Shown here: positions 10,841 through 19,406 of the stretch, piece by piece
How the letters are laid out: each line of letters begins with the position of its first letter
Numbering within the stretch: the stretch's first letter is position 1
Assembly (NCBI GenBank): GCA_006538405.1
Contig: BJKQ01000004.1
Coordinates: 124,001-188,000, forward strand
Reading direction: 5' to 3'
Source of the DNA: Hansfordia pulvinata
Lineage: Eukaryota > Ascomycota > Sordariomycetes > Xylariales
DNA: 64,000 nucleotides
The notes under the pieces: generated by a model
Told to the model about the DNA's origin: nothing
Seen by the model: the letters and a program-made list of their open reading frames with translations, nothing else
The model's database searches: none
Program-made: the position numbers and the translations under genes

Positions 10841-11425
10841 CGCTTGAGCGCAACCTCCTCCTGGTTCACCCATCCATTTCTTTGAGCGATTTCCTTTGTG
10901 CTGCTTTTCTGCATTGGCTTGGCGGGTCAGGCCGCTCCGAGGCCTCAAATGTATAGAGATGTACGTCCCTCGTTTTGATTTTCAGCAGGCTGGGTCAGGT
11001 TCGGCAATTCATGGTCGGGTCAGCTTTTGAATTAGGCAGGCGTCAGGTGTCTCATGCGGTTAGTGGTTTGAAATACGGCAGTAGTAGACTGCTTAGTGTC
11101 GCAGTATTTACCGACTCAACCAATTTTATTCAGTAACAGACGATTACTTCGAAAAGGCTCCCCATTTCGACATCTATCGTTGACCTTTTGAAAAAGAGCT
11201 GGTCTTCTGACCACCATGTGATCGAGCGCACATTGGGCCTGAAAGATACGGTCTCGCACATGAATAATCCTACTTGTACACGCCGGCTTCTATTTCTATC
11301 ATCGACATGGTCATACACAGGACTACACAACGCAGCTATGTGCGCGTTTAGCCGGCTTCCATCGTCTTCACCGCGAGATCTTGCTACGAGATCGAAGACA
11401 CGCCCTCCAAGACGCTCCAAAAAGG
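10841..11425. other. Convergent intergenic region
   Basis: Shared 3' region between the syntaxin (+) and COX18 (-). No supported gene; the long minus-strand frame across 11130-12962 is a GC-rich shadow of COX18. Confidence 0.6.
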
Positions 11426-12859
11426 TCAACGGCTGCCCTTTCCAGCCTTCTTCTTCGCCTTCTTCGTCTGGCCGAGCGCGGCCGGGGGCGCGGCCGGCTT
11501 GACAGCGGCGGCCGGCTTGACAGCGGCGGCCGGCTTGACAGCAGCAGCAGTAGGGGCGGCGGCGGTGGCGGCATCGGGGGGCGGGAGAATGAACATGTGT
11601 TCGCGGCCCTTGCACCAGGGCGCAGAAGTCCGCGAAGGCGGCATAGCGCGCTTCAGCAGGCGGCGGAAGGCCAGGTTGGAGGCGGACGAGGTGATCCAGT
11701 ACACGTGCAGGGCGGCGGGGAACTGGGCGGTGACGACGCACGCGGCCGCGGACATGATCAGCAGGATCCGCTGGACCGCGAGGCCAGCCTTGGGCATATC
11801 GGAAGCAATGACAGAGGCGGATGCGTTGGAGGCCGGCCCGGCGGTAGGTGCGGCGGTGTTTGGAGTAGTCGTGGTGGTGGTGGTGGTGGTAGCCTGGGTG
11901 TTTTTCGGCGGCGACATGTTGAAGAGGCGCCGCCGAGCTGCCGAGCCCTCGGGCAGGACGCTCGCAATGAGAACGGCGGAGAGGAGCATGGGAAGCACGT
12001 GGTAGGGATCCGGCGCGGCGAGGTTGGTGAACCAGAGGCAGCCCTCGGTCATGAGTGAGGGCTCCGCGACGGCGTACATGGCGCTGTCGGCCGCGCTGAG
12101 GGCGCCAGAGGTAGCCGACTCGACAACGGGCGCGGCGGCCGAAGGGGCGGAGGGCGCGGCGGCCACGCCGGCGCCGGCGGCCTTGGACACAGCAGCCTCG
12201 GCGGTCTCGGATGAGGTCACGGACGACGCCAGCAGGCCGAGCAGGCCGCGAGGGCCGCCGCACAGGCGGCGGAGGCCGTCGAGGGCGAGGAGCCACAGGG
12301 GCAGGGCGAGCAGGGAGGGGGCCCAGAGGCGCCAGTTCTGGAGGCCGAGGCGCTGCCACAGGCGCCCCACGACGCGCTCGTAGCGTTTGGTGACCTCGCG
12401 CTGCTGGTCCGCGGGGGCGGCGCGGTGGCTGCCGCCGGGGCCCTTGCCGCCGACGTCGTCGCGGATGCGGGTGTACCAGGCGGAGAGCAGGACCTTGTGG
12501 CGCTCGCGGCGGCGGGCGATGCGGTGGGTGTAGTATGTCAAGGGCATGCGGGTGACGGCGCCGAGGGCCAGGGCGAGCAGCGGGATGGTCGCGTACCAGG
12601 GCGTGCCGGAGAGGGCGTGCGCGCCGGCGATGACGTCCTGGGACAGCTGGAGAGCCGAGCTGACGACGGCCTGGCCGCTGAACGCGCGCCGGGGGTGGGA
12701 GAAGCGAGACAAGGCATGGGCGGCGCCAGCACGGCGGGCGGCCGCGCAGGAGGGGGTGGGACGCAGCGAGGCCACGGAGCCGGCGGCCAGGGCCGGGGCA
12801 CGGAGGGCGGCCGGCGCGGCGGCGGCGACGGAGGTGCGGAGGAGGAGGCAGGCGGTCAT
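11426..12859 (-). CDS. COX18: COX18/OXA2-type mitochondrial inner membrane insertase
   Basis: Single exon of 477 residues starting at the ATG at 12859. The first 60 or so residues are rich in Ala, Arg and Ser with almost no acidic residues, as in a mitochondrial presequence. An Oxa1/YidC-like core follows. The first membrane segment lies in ALSGTPWYATIPLLALALG, then MPLTYYTHRIARRRER. Further hydrophobic segments occur at NWRLWAPSLLALPLWLLAL, LPMLLSAVLIASVLPE, and the pair around AGLAVQRILLIMSAAACVVTAQFPAALHVYWITSSASNLA, written here as separate motifs, with the W-I-T-S-S-A-S-N signature. Cox18 exports the C-terminal tail of Cox2 across the inner membrane and is needed for cytochrome c oxidase assembly. 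A GGT-repeat codon tract at about 11870-11895 gives a poly-Thr loop. It is head-to-head with ALG11. OXA1 itself is the main alternative. Confidence 0.8.
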   Translation of the reverse strand: MTACLLLRTSVAAAAPAALRAPALAAGSVASLRPTPSCAAARRAGAAHALSRFSHPRRAFSGQAVVSSALQLSQDVIAGAHALSGTPWYATIPLLALALGAVTRMPLTYYTHRIARRRERHKVLLSAWYTRIRDDVGGKGPGGSHRAAPADQQREVTKRYERVVGRLWQRLGLQNWRLWAPSLLALPLWLLALDGLRRLCGGPRGLLGLLASSVTSSETAEAAVSKAAGAGVAAAPSAPSAAAPVVESATSGALSAADSAMYAVAEPSLMTEGCLWFTNLAAPDPYHVLPMLLSAVLIASVLPEGSAARRRLFNMSPPKNTQATTTTTTTTTPNTAAPTAGPASNASASVIASDMPKAGLAVQRILLIMSAAACVVTAQFPAALHVYWITSSASNLAFRRLLKRAMPPSRTSAPWCKGREHMFILPPPDAATAAAPTAAAVKPAAAVKPAAAVKPAAPPAALGQTKKAKKKAGKGSR

Positions 12860-14020
12860 GACGGCGGCATCCCGGGCAGGCCGCGTTGCTCACTGTTGCA
12901 GACGGGGGATGTTGCTCTGATGCACCCTTGGGCGCGAGCGAGCGAGCAGAGACGAGGTGCAACTAGGCCTGCCCCGCGATGTCGAGGTGGGAGTGGGTAT
13001 TTGCAGGAAATGGGCACCGGTGGTCGCGGCATGTGACGAGAATCGTATCATGAAAGGGTCCTTGGCGGATATTCAAAATGTGGTGACGCGAATGAACGGC
13101 ATCTCCCGAGAAGCGGGCTAGACCTGGAAGCGGAATAGCCTGTTGGTGAATGAGAGTCGCCGTGTCCAATGAAATGACCCACGTATTGCCCGCCCAGGCG
13201 TACCTATCCGCACTCGTGCTGAGGGTGTACGAGTACCTAATCCGCCACCTACGCGTACCTTCACCTCACCCGCAGGCATTCCGCGAACACAGGACAGCTC
13301 CCGTAGATACAAGAAGCTCAGGTCTATGTAATCCCGCCTTGTCCCATCTTCGGTTGATTATGAGTACATGTAGTGCAATGCAATAGGCCAACATTTGCCG
13401 TACCTGCACTGGACAAAAGCCCTGGCACTCCAACTCGCTCGCAAGAAAGTGGAGAGCTCCAGCAGTCCCATGCCGCGCCGCGCCCTCGTAGCTGTCGGTA
13501 GGTATAGGTACACCCCCGTATTCGCAGGCCCCAGTATCCACCTCATTACCTTGGACGACAACGACACGCCATGTGATTACTCTGCGTGGTCAAGTACCCC
13601 AGCTGTCCTCTCCGCGTGCCCTGCGCCGCGCACCGCGGCCTGCGACCTTGAACGCCATCGTGGAGACTCCCGTCGAGACCAGGTGGACTTGGAGGCACCA
13701 CAAGGCAGGCACAGGCACAGGCGCAGGCACAGGCACCGTCGTCGCCCCGTCGCTGGCTTCTATTGCACCTGCTGCTAGGTTCCCTTCTACTACACTTCCC
13801 CGCCATCGCGGGCTTTCGCGTCCGTCCTCGAGCCTCTCTTTAATCTCCACCTTTCCGCCGACAGCCTCAGCCTCCCCCCTTGCCAGGTAGTGCTCACGGT
13901 CCATCCAGAGCCAGCTCACCCGATAGCCACGCACGCACTTTCGAGTCATCGCCGCGCCTGTCTCGCACCTCGCCATTGACCCGGCCACCACCCTGCTGGA
14001 CCGGCAGCAGCACCGCCAGC
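12860..14020. other. Bidirectional promoter region between COX18 and ALG11
   Basis: About 1.16 kb separates two divergent starts. A GGCACA-type repeat lies at about 13705-13740. The bases just before 14021 are C-rich leader sequence. No gene is supported. Confidence 0.6.
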
Positions 14021-15685
14021 ATGGAGCTCTCCACCCTCGCCGCCACCCTCCTGGTCCTCGCCTTGACCCCCGTCCTCGGCTTCTACGGCCTTCCTCTGCT
14101 CTGGCGCCTTGTCTCCGGCACCGCCGGCCCTGCCGCCGGCTGGTATCTGCGCAACAAGACCCAAGGCCGACGCGCTCTCCTCCACCGCGCCACTGCCGAA
14201 GCCGAGGCCGCCTACCGCGGAAGCTCCCAACAGCACGGCGACGCCGACAAGCAGCTGCCCAACGGCAGCGCCAAACACTCCGACTGGGACGGCATCATCG
14301 GCTTCTTCCACCCCTTCTGCAACGCCGGCGGGGGAGGTGAGCGGGTTCTCTGGACTGCCATCCGCGCCACCCAGCAGCGCTGGCCCAACGCCCGCATCAT
14401 CGTCTACACGGGGGACCATGACGTCGCCAAGGATAAGATGCTGGCCCGCGTCAAGAACACCTTCAGCATCCACATCCACCCTCCGACCATCCACTTCCTC
14501 TACCTCTCCACCCGCCATTGGGTCCTCGCTTCGACTTGGCCTCACATGACGCTGCTTGGCCAATCTCTCGGCTCCCTGGTCCTCGGCTGGGACGCCTTCT
14601 CCCTCCTCGTCCCCGACATGTTCATCGACACCATGGGCTTCGCCTTCACCCTCGGCCTCTCCAAGGTCCTCTTTCCCTCCCTTCCGACCGCCGCCTACGT
14701 CCACTACCCCACCATATCCACCGACATGCTCGACTCTCTCGACCCCTCCAAGCCGGCGGGCGCGCACGGCGTCAACGCGGGCCAGGGCGTCGGGCTCAAG
14801 GGCTTCCTCAAGCGCTACTACTGGAGGCTTTTTGCCGCCATCTATTCCTCCATGGGCGCCTCGGTCGATGTGGTCATGACCAACTCGAGCTGGACGCAGG
14901 CCCATATCAAATCGCTCTGGGGACCCCGGCGGGAAAGACGCCGCCGACAGCATTCCATCGCCGTCGTGTGGCCCCCTTGCGCCGTTCATGAGATTGAGTC
15001 GGCCGTGCAGGTCTCGGAAGAGAGCGAGAAGAACCGCGACAGCTCCATTGTCTACATTGCCCAATTCCGGCCGGAGAAGAACCACCAGTTGATCCTCCAG
15101 TCGTTTGCGCAATTTGTCAAGACGGGGACCGAGGCCGCTCGCCGGGCCAAGCTAGTTTTGCTTGGCAGCGTCCGCGACGACAACGACTCGAGGCGTGTGT
15201 ATCAGCTGCGACTCCTCGTCAATGAGCTGCACATCAAGGAGCAGGTCGTCTTCCAGCTCGACGCCCCATGGTCCGAGATTCTGCAGTGGCTGAACCGCGC
15301 ATCCGTGGGTGTGAACGGCATGTGGAACGAGCATTTCGGCATAGGAGTCGTCGAGTATCTATCTGCTGGCCTGATCCCGGTTGTGCACAACAGCGGCGGC
15401 CCAAAGGTCGATATCGTGATTGATGTTGACGGCGAGCCCACGGGTATGATTGTGTCTCCTTGTCCTTCTCTGCTCGCATACTGACTCGCGTATCATCTAG
15501 GCTTCCACGCGACCACGGCTTCCGAGTTTGCCGAGGGGTATGAGAAAGCCTTGACTATGCCAGACCAGCTCGCCGTCAGGAGGCGGGCTCGCATCTCGGC
15601 CAGGAGGTTCTCCGAGGAGGAGTTTGGGCGCAAGTGGCTGGCCGAGATTGAGAGTCTGGTGGATGAGAAGTTCCAGTCAAAGTGA
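14021..15685 (+). CDS. ALG11: ALG11, GDP-Man:Man3GlcNAc2-PP-dolichol alpha-1,2-mannosyltransferase
   Basis: Two exons, 14021-15443 and 15501-15685, with a 57-nt intron (GTATGATT ... ACTGACTCGCGTATCATCTAG), giving 535 residues. An N-terminal membrane anchor (residues about 7-25) precedes FHPFCNAGGGGERVLW, the classic start of the Alg11 catalytic part. Other family landmarks are HFLYLSTRHWV, AYVHYPTISTDML, ANTSSW-like MTNSSWTQAHI, VVWPPC, YIAQFRPEKNH, and the GT4 donor-site motif NEHFGIGVVEYLSAGLIPV with its two glutamates seven residues apart. Alg11 adds the fourth and fifth mannoses to the lipid-linked oligosaccharide on the cytosolic face of the ER during N-glycan assembly. The start is the first ATG of the frame. 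Exon phases agree. Length matches fungal orthologues. Confidence 0.95.
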
Positions 15686-16310
15686 CGACTTAGTAGACGA
15701 GATACCCCAGCGATCTTTGCGAGCGGCCGTAGATTACCGTGGTAGGGTCAATGAAACCCAACTGCTTGATTTGCAAGCTGAATAACCTCTTGATTAAAAC
15801 TGCTGGGGCAAGATTGTGGCAAATTCCCTAGGGTCACATGCTTCTCACGTCTCAAGCTGGTCGAATCAGGCGCACTGGTAGCCTATATTGCCCGTCTGTA
15901 ACGTGCGCTGGCTGTGAATTGAATGTCAACCTGATAGCACGGGTCGACGGGCCGCTTTGGAATGGGCGATGTGTCATTTTGATAAGAGATACATTCGTCA
16001 TTTATGTACACCTTAGATTCCAGTACCCTGTTTCAACCTCAATTGTTCTCAACATGCTTCTGCGGTCCATGGGAAGAGACGACGAGACTGGAGAGGCCTG
16101 AGATAGTTGGCACGGCTCAATAGACTAGCTCGACAGGCTCGTTGCCAAATCTTAAGGGAGGGGTTATGAAGAAGCTCCGAGACAACCGTAAAAGTGGATG
16201 TCGGAGAATTCATACATATACACCTCTGCCTGCAGGCAGCTCTGCAACCACAGCCAACCGACTCCCGCCACCGAGCGACCCCGTGAGCAAATGCGCAAAC
16301 GGGGCGCGCC
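15686..16310. other. Convergent intergenic region
   Basis: Shared 3' region of ALG11 (+) and the aldolase (-). No supported gene. Confidence 0.6.
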
Positions 16311-17140
16311 TCAATACCCGCCAGCCGCCGCGTCCCCCATCGGCTTGAACGCGACGGTGGTGGGCTGGTCCGTGATGCCCCTCCTCTCCGCCTCGCGCAT
16401 GATGGCCTCGGTCGCGGTGGCCCCGATGCGCGACACGCCGAGGCTGCGGACGTGCAGCAGGTCGTCGAGCGAGCGCACGCCGCCGGCGGCCTTGACCTGG
16501 ATCCGGGGTGCGCGCGCTCGCGCATCAGGCGCAGGTGAGGCACCGTGGCCCCCTTGTAGGAGTACGTCCCGGCCTCGCCCTTGACGAAGCCGTAGCCCGT
16601 CGACGTCTTGACGAAGGCGACCTCGGGGATCGCGCTGCACACCTCGCACAGGCGGGCGATGTGCTCCTCGCGCAGGAAGTCGTTCTCGAAGATGACCTTG
16701 GTGGCGGTGGCGGCGTTCTCGGCGGCTGCCGCGCGCGCGACGCGCGAGATCTCGTCCGCCACGTACGCCCAGTCGCCGCCCAGCACCTTGCCCACGTTGA
16801 CCACGACGTCGATCTCGCGGGCGCCCGCGGCCGCGGCCTCGGCGGCCTCGGCGGCCTTGATGGAGACGGTGCTGTTGCCGTGGGGGAACCCCACGACCGC
16901 GCAGACGAGGACGTCGCTGCTGCTGCTGCCGCCTGCGTCGGCGGCGGCGGCGGGCGAGGAGAGCTCTGCGACGGCGGCCGATACTGCGTACGGCTTGACG
17001 CAGGCCGCGGCCACGCCGTGGCGGCGCGACAGCCGCAGGCCCTCGAGGGTCTCCGCGTCCGTCATGGTCGGGTGCAGCAGCGAGTGGTCGATCATCTTGG
17101 CGATCTGGCCGCGCGTGACGGTGATGGTGTTGTCAGCCAT
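16311..17140 (-). pseudogene. Deoxyribose-phosphate aldolase with a one-base frameshift (possible sequencing error)
   Basis: The minus-strand frame from the ATG at 17140 reads MADNTITVTRGQIAKMIDHS and carries DeoC landmarks. These are ACVKPYAV, VVGFPHG, the catalytic Asp region REIDVVVNVG (Asp111), KVIFENDFL, and the Schiff-base lysine in AFVKTSTGYG (Lys178). The frame then leaves the family after LRLMRERAHP. The rest, IQVKAAGGVRSLDDLL (second catalytic lysine) through ATATEAIMREAERRG to the TGA at 16311-16313, is in the neighbouring frame. One extra C (G on the + strand) in the four-base run at 16505-16508 would rejoin them into about 276 residues. DERA splits 2-deoxyribose-5-phosphate into acetaldehyde and glyceraldehyde-3-phosphate. 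The gene is divergent from an alcohol dehydrogenase at 18025. Either the gene is broken or one base is missing in the assembly; no intron fits the gap. Confidence 0.88.
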
Positions 17141-18024
17141 GTTGATGGTGGTTGCTTGGGTGGTGGGTACTTGAATGGGGTGCTGTTGGTGGAATATTAG
17201 GGTTGTTCGAGAGGAAGCTTCAGGAGCCAAGGCTGCGGTTGTCTGATGGAGATGGATGCTGTGGTTGGTCGGCTCGCGGACGAGGGTATATTTATATGTG
17301 ATATGATGCTGACATCAAGTTGTAAGGTATCTCCGAGTCCGGCCAGCCCTGCTTCGGGGTGGTCCGCGCCGTGAGAGGTCTGTTCCATGCCACCGGGCCG
17401 GCGCCGTCCGCATCCCGATATCCCACCGGAAGCCAGGGGAGTGCCGGGGCGGGCGTGCAGAAGAGGGACAAGGGGAAAGGGGATGGCCGGGATTCGCAAC
17501 CTTCTCTCGGTTCTTCTTGCCGCAGCACCGTCTGTGCCCATACTGTCGCGTTTTTGCCCGGACTATCCTCTACCAGAAGCTCCGCTGCGTCGTGATATCT
17601 GAAGTCCGGAGGGCATCCCAGTCCCACCGGAAGCGAGCCACCCCACACGACTCGAGCTTCCGGTGGAAGCTGTCACCCTGGGCTGCGGTTCCGATTGGCC
17701 TGTGTCAGTAGAAATATGGGCTCCACTAACGGATCCCCCCGACCGGGAGGGTGTCAAGTTGTCGGATGCCTCTATAGGCTCCGACTACGGATTGGCGGCG
17801 ACCGCTAGCATGTGTTGACGGCAGCCTCTGAAGTGGCCGATCGAGCAGAGTGGCAGCGGGAAGCGATGGGGTTCTGGATAGGTCGTAAACAAGGGGCTTT
17901 CTTCTCCTCAGAAGCCCAGACAGAGCCACTGCTGAGCGACTGGCATATAAAATGGGGTCGCAGCTAGAGGCCTCTGGTTCTGGTTCTGATTCCGAGATCT
18001 CTCCGTACGTATTCATCTCCCACC
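17141..18024. promoter_or_regulatory. Divergent promoter region of the aldolase and alcohol dehydrogenase genes
   Basis: The 884 bases between two head-to-head starts must contain both promoters. Several CGG/CCG words occur (for example TCCGGAGGG near 17605 and CCGGAAGC near 17628), which are the half-sites Zn2Cys6 regulators use, but no particular operator can be proven by eye. CCACCGGAAGC-like words recur at 17406-17416 and 17619-17629. No coding region is supported. Confidence 0.45.
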
Positions 18025-19305
18025 ATGACCAATGCGATGCCTCTGCCGTCGACTTGCAAGGCCGGCGTCGTCGTGCGCTTTGGTCCAGACTTCAAGGTCG
18101 ACGTGCAAGACGTCCCCATTCCGGATCCAGGTAATGCAGACAACGCCGTCTCGTGCCATACTTGATCGCAGTGAAGCTGAGAGTGTTTGCAGGTCCCGAT
18201 GAGATCCTGATCCGCCTCAACACCACTGGCGTGTGCTACAGCGACATCCACTACATGCTCGAGGACCTGCCCCTGCCTCGGATGCGTGACTACGGGGTGC
18301 GGTCACCTGGACACGAAGGCGCCGGCGTCGTCGTCAAGCTGGGATCCAGGGTGCAAGACTGGCGCGTGGGTGATCGCGCGGGCGTCAAGCCGACCTGGGA
18401 CGTGTGCATGTCCTGCCGCCTGTGCTGGGACCTCCTGGAATGCCACTGTCCCCAGGCTGTTCCCACTGGGCTGAAGGTGCCAGGTGAGGCGATTCTTCCT
18501 CTTCCTGTCTGGACCGCTGTTTTTGTTTCCAAAAAAGAGTGCTGAGCCATTGACGGGAATAGGGACGTACTCCCACTACATCGTGAGCCCAAGCAGATAC
18601 GCATCCCGGATACCTGACGAGGTCGACGACTTTTCCGCAGGGCCCATCATGTGCAGCGGCTCGACCATTTATCGATCTGTAGGTGGATACCGATCCAGTC
18701 ACGTTACAAGGTGTGTTGACTGATGACACTCCCAGCTTGTCGAGTCCGGGCTTCGTCCAGGCAATTGGGCCGCCTTCCTCGGTGCGGGAGGCGGCGTCGG
18801 ACACATGGGCGTTCAGCTTGCCAAAGCCATGGGCTTGCGGGTGATCGGTATTGACACTGGACAAGACAAGCGAGAGCTTTGCATGTCGCTCGGGTGCGAG
18901 ACTTTCATCGACTTTGCCCGGACACATACCCTGGCAGAAGACGTGAAAGGGGCATCTGGAGGACAAGGCGCTCACGGCGTCTTCGTCATGGCCACATCGG
19001 CCCAGGCCTATGCCGTTGCTCCGAAGATGGCGCGAATTGGTGGCAAGGTCATGTGCGTGGGGATGCCCGCTGAGGGGACGGCGATAGCCGGCGATGACCC
19101 CATGTTCCTCATTCTCCGAGGGCTGAGCGTCATTGGGACCTTGACAGGCTCGATGAAGGATACAGACGATGCTTTGTCTTTCGCAGCACGCGGCCTGCTG
19201 AAGCCGGTGTACGAGTCGTTTGGGATACAGGATCTCCCTCGCGCTGTGCAGTTGTTGCGGCAGGGCAAAGTGGCTGGACGGTGCGTGATCGACTTCAATA
19301 GGTAG
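18025..19305 (+). CDS. Zinc-dependent alcohol dehydrogenase (MDR, yeast ADH1-like)
   Basis: Four exons, 18025-18130, 18193-18483, 18563-18678 and 18736-19305, giving 360 residues; introns are 62, 79 and 57 nt with GTAATG, GTGAGG and GTAGGT donors. The catalytic zinc ligands are Cys50 (GVCYSDIH), His76-Glu77 (SPGHEGAG) and Cys162 (GPIMCSGSTIYRS). The structural zinc set is Cys107, 110, 113 and 121 in the C-x2-C-x2-C-x7-C spacing. The nucleotide fold is GAGGGVGHMGVQLAKAMG, followed by VIGIDTG, whose Asp suggests NAD rather than NADP. The order and spacing follow fungal ADH1-type enzymes that interconvert aldehydes and primary alcohols, typically acetaldehyde and ethanol. The substrate here is not proven. 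The gene is head-to-head with the aldolase and tail-to-tail with the Zn2Cys6 regulator. A short duplication covers its stop codon. Confidence 0.9.
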
Positions 19306-19323
19306 GATCGACTTCAATAGGTA
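19287..19323. repeat. Tandem duplication over the dehydrogenase stop codon
   Basis: The 18-base word GATCGACTTCAATAGGTA at 19287-19304 recurs at 19306-19323, and its first nine bases appear again from 19326. The first copy encodes the last residues and most of the TAG stop. Confidence 0.85.
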
Positions 19324-19406
19324 GAGATCGACTTGGTTCACAGCTTGTGTATTGAGCCTCTCAGTCGCCTCTGGGGCCACGTAGCCATCAATTCGGCTCT
19401 TACCTG

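Noticed and set aside
11130..12962. 610-codon open frame on the minus strand overlapping COX18
   Set aside because: It is a Pro/Arg-rich shadow frame of the GC-rich COX18 coding sequence, with no recognisable domain.
13946..15112. 388-codon minus-strand frame opposite ALG11
   Set aside because: It is antisense to a well-supported ALG11 exon and has biased Gly/Val/Asp composition typical of a shadow frame.
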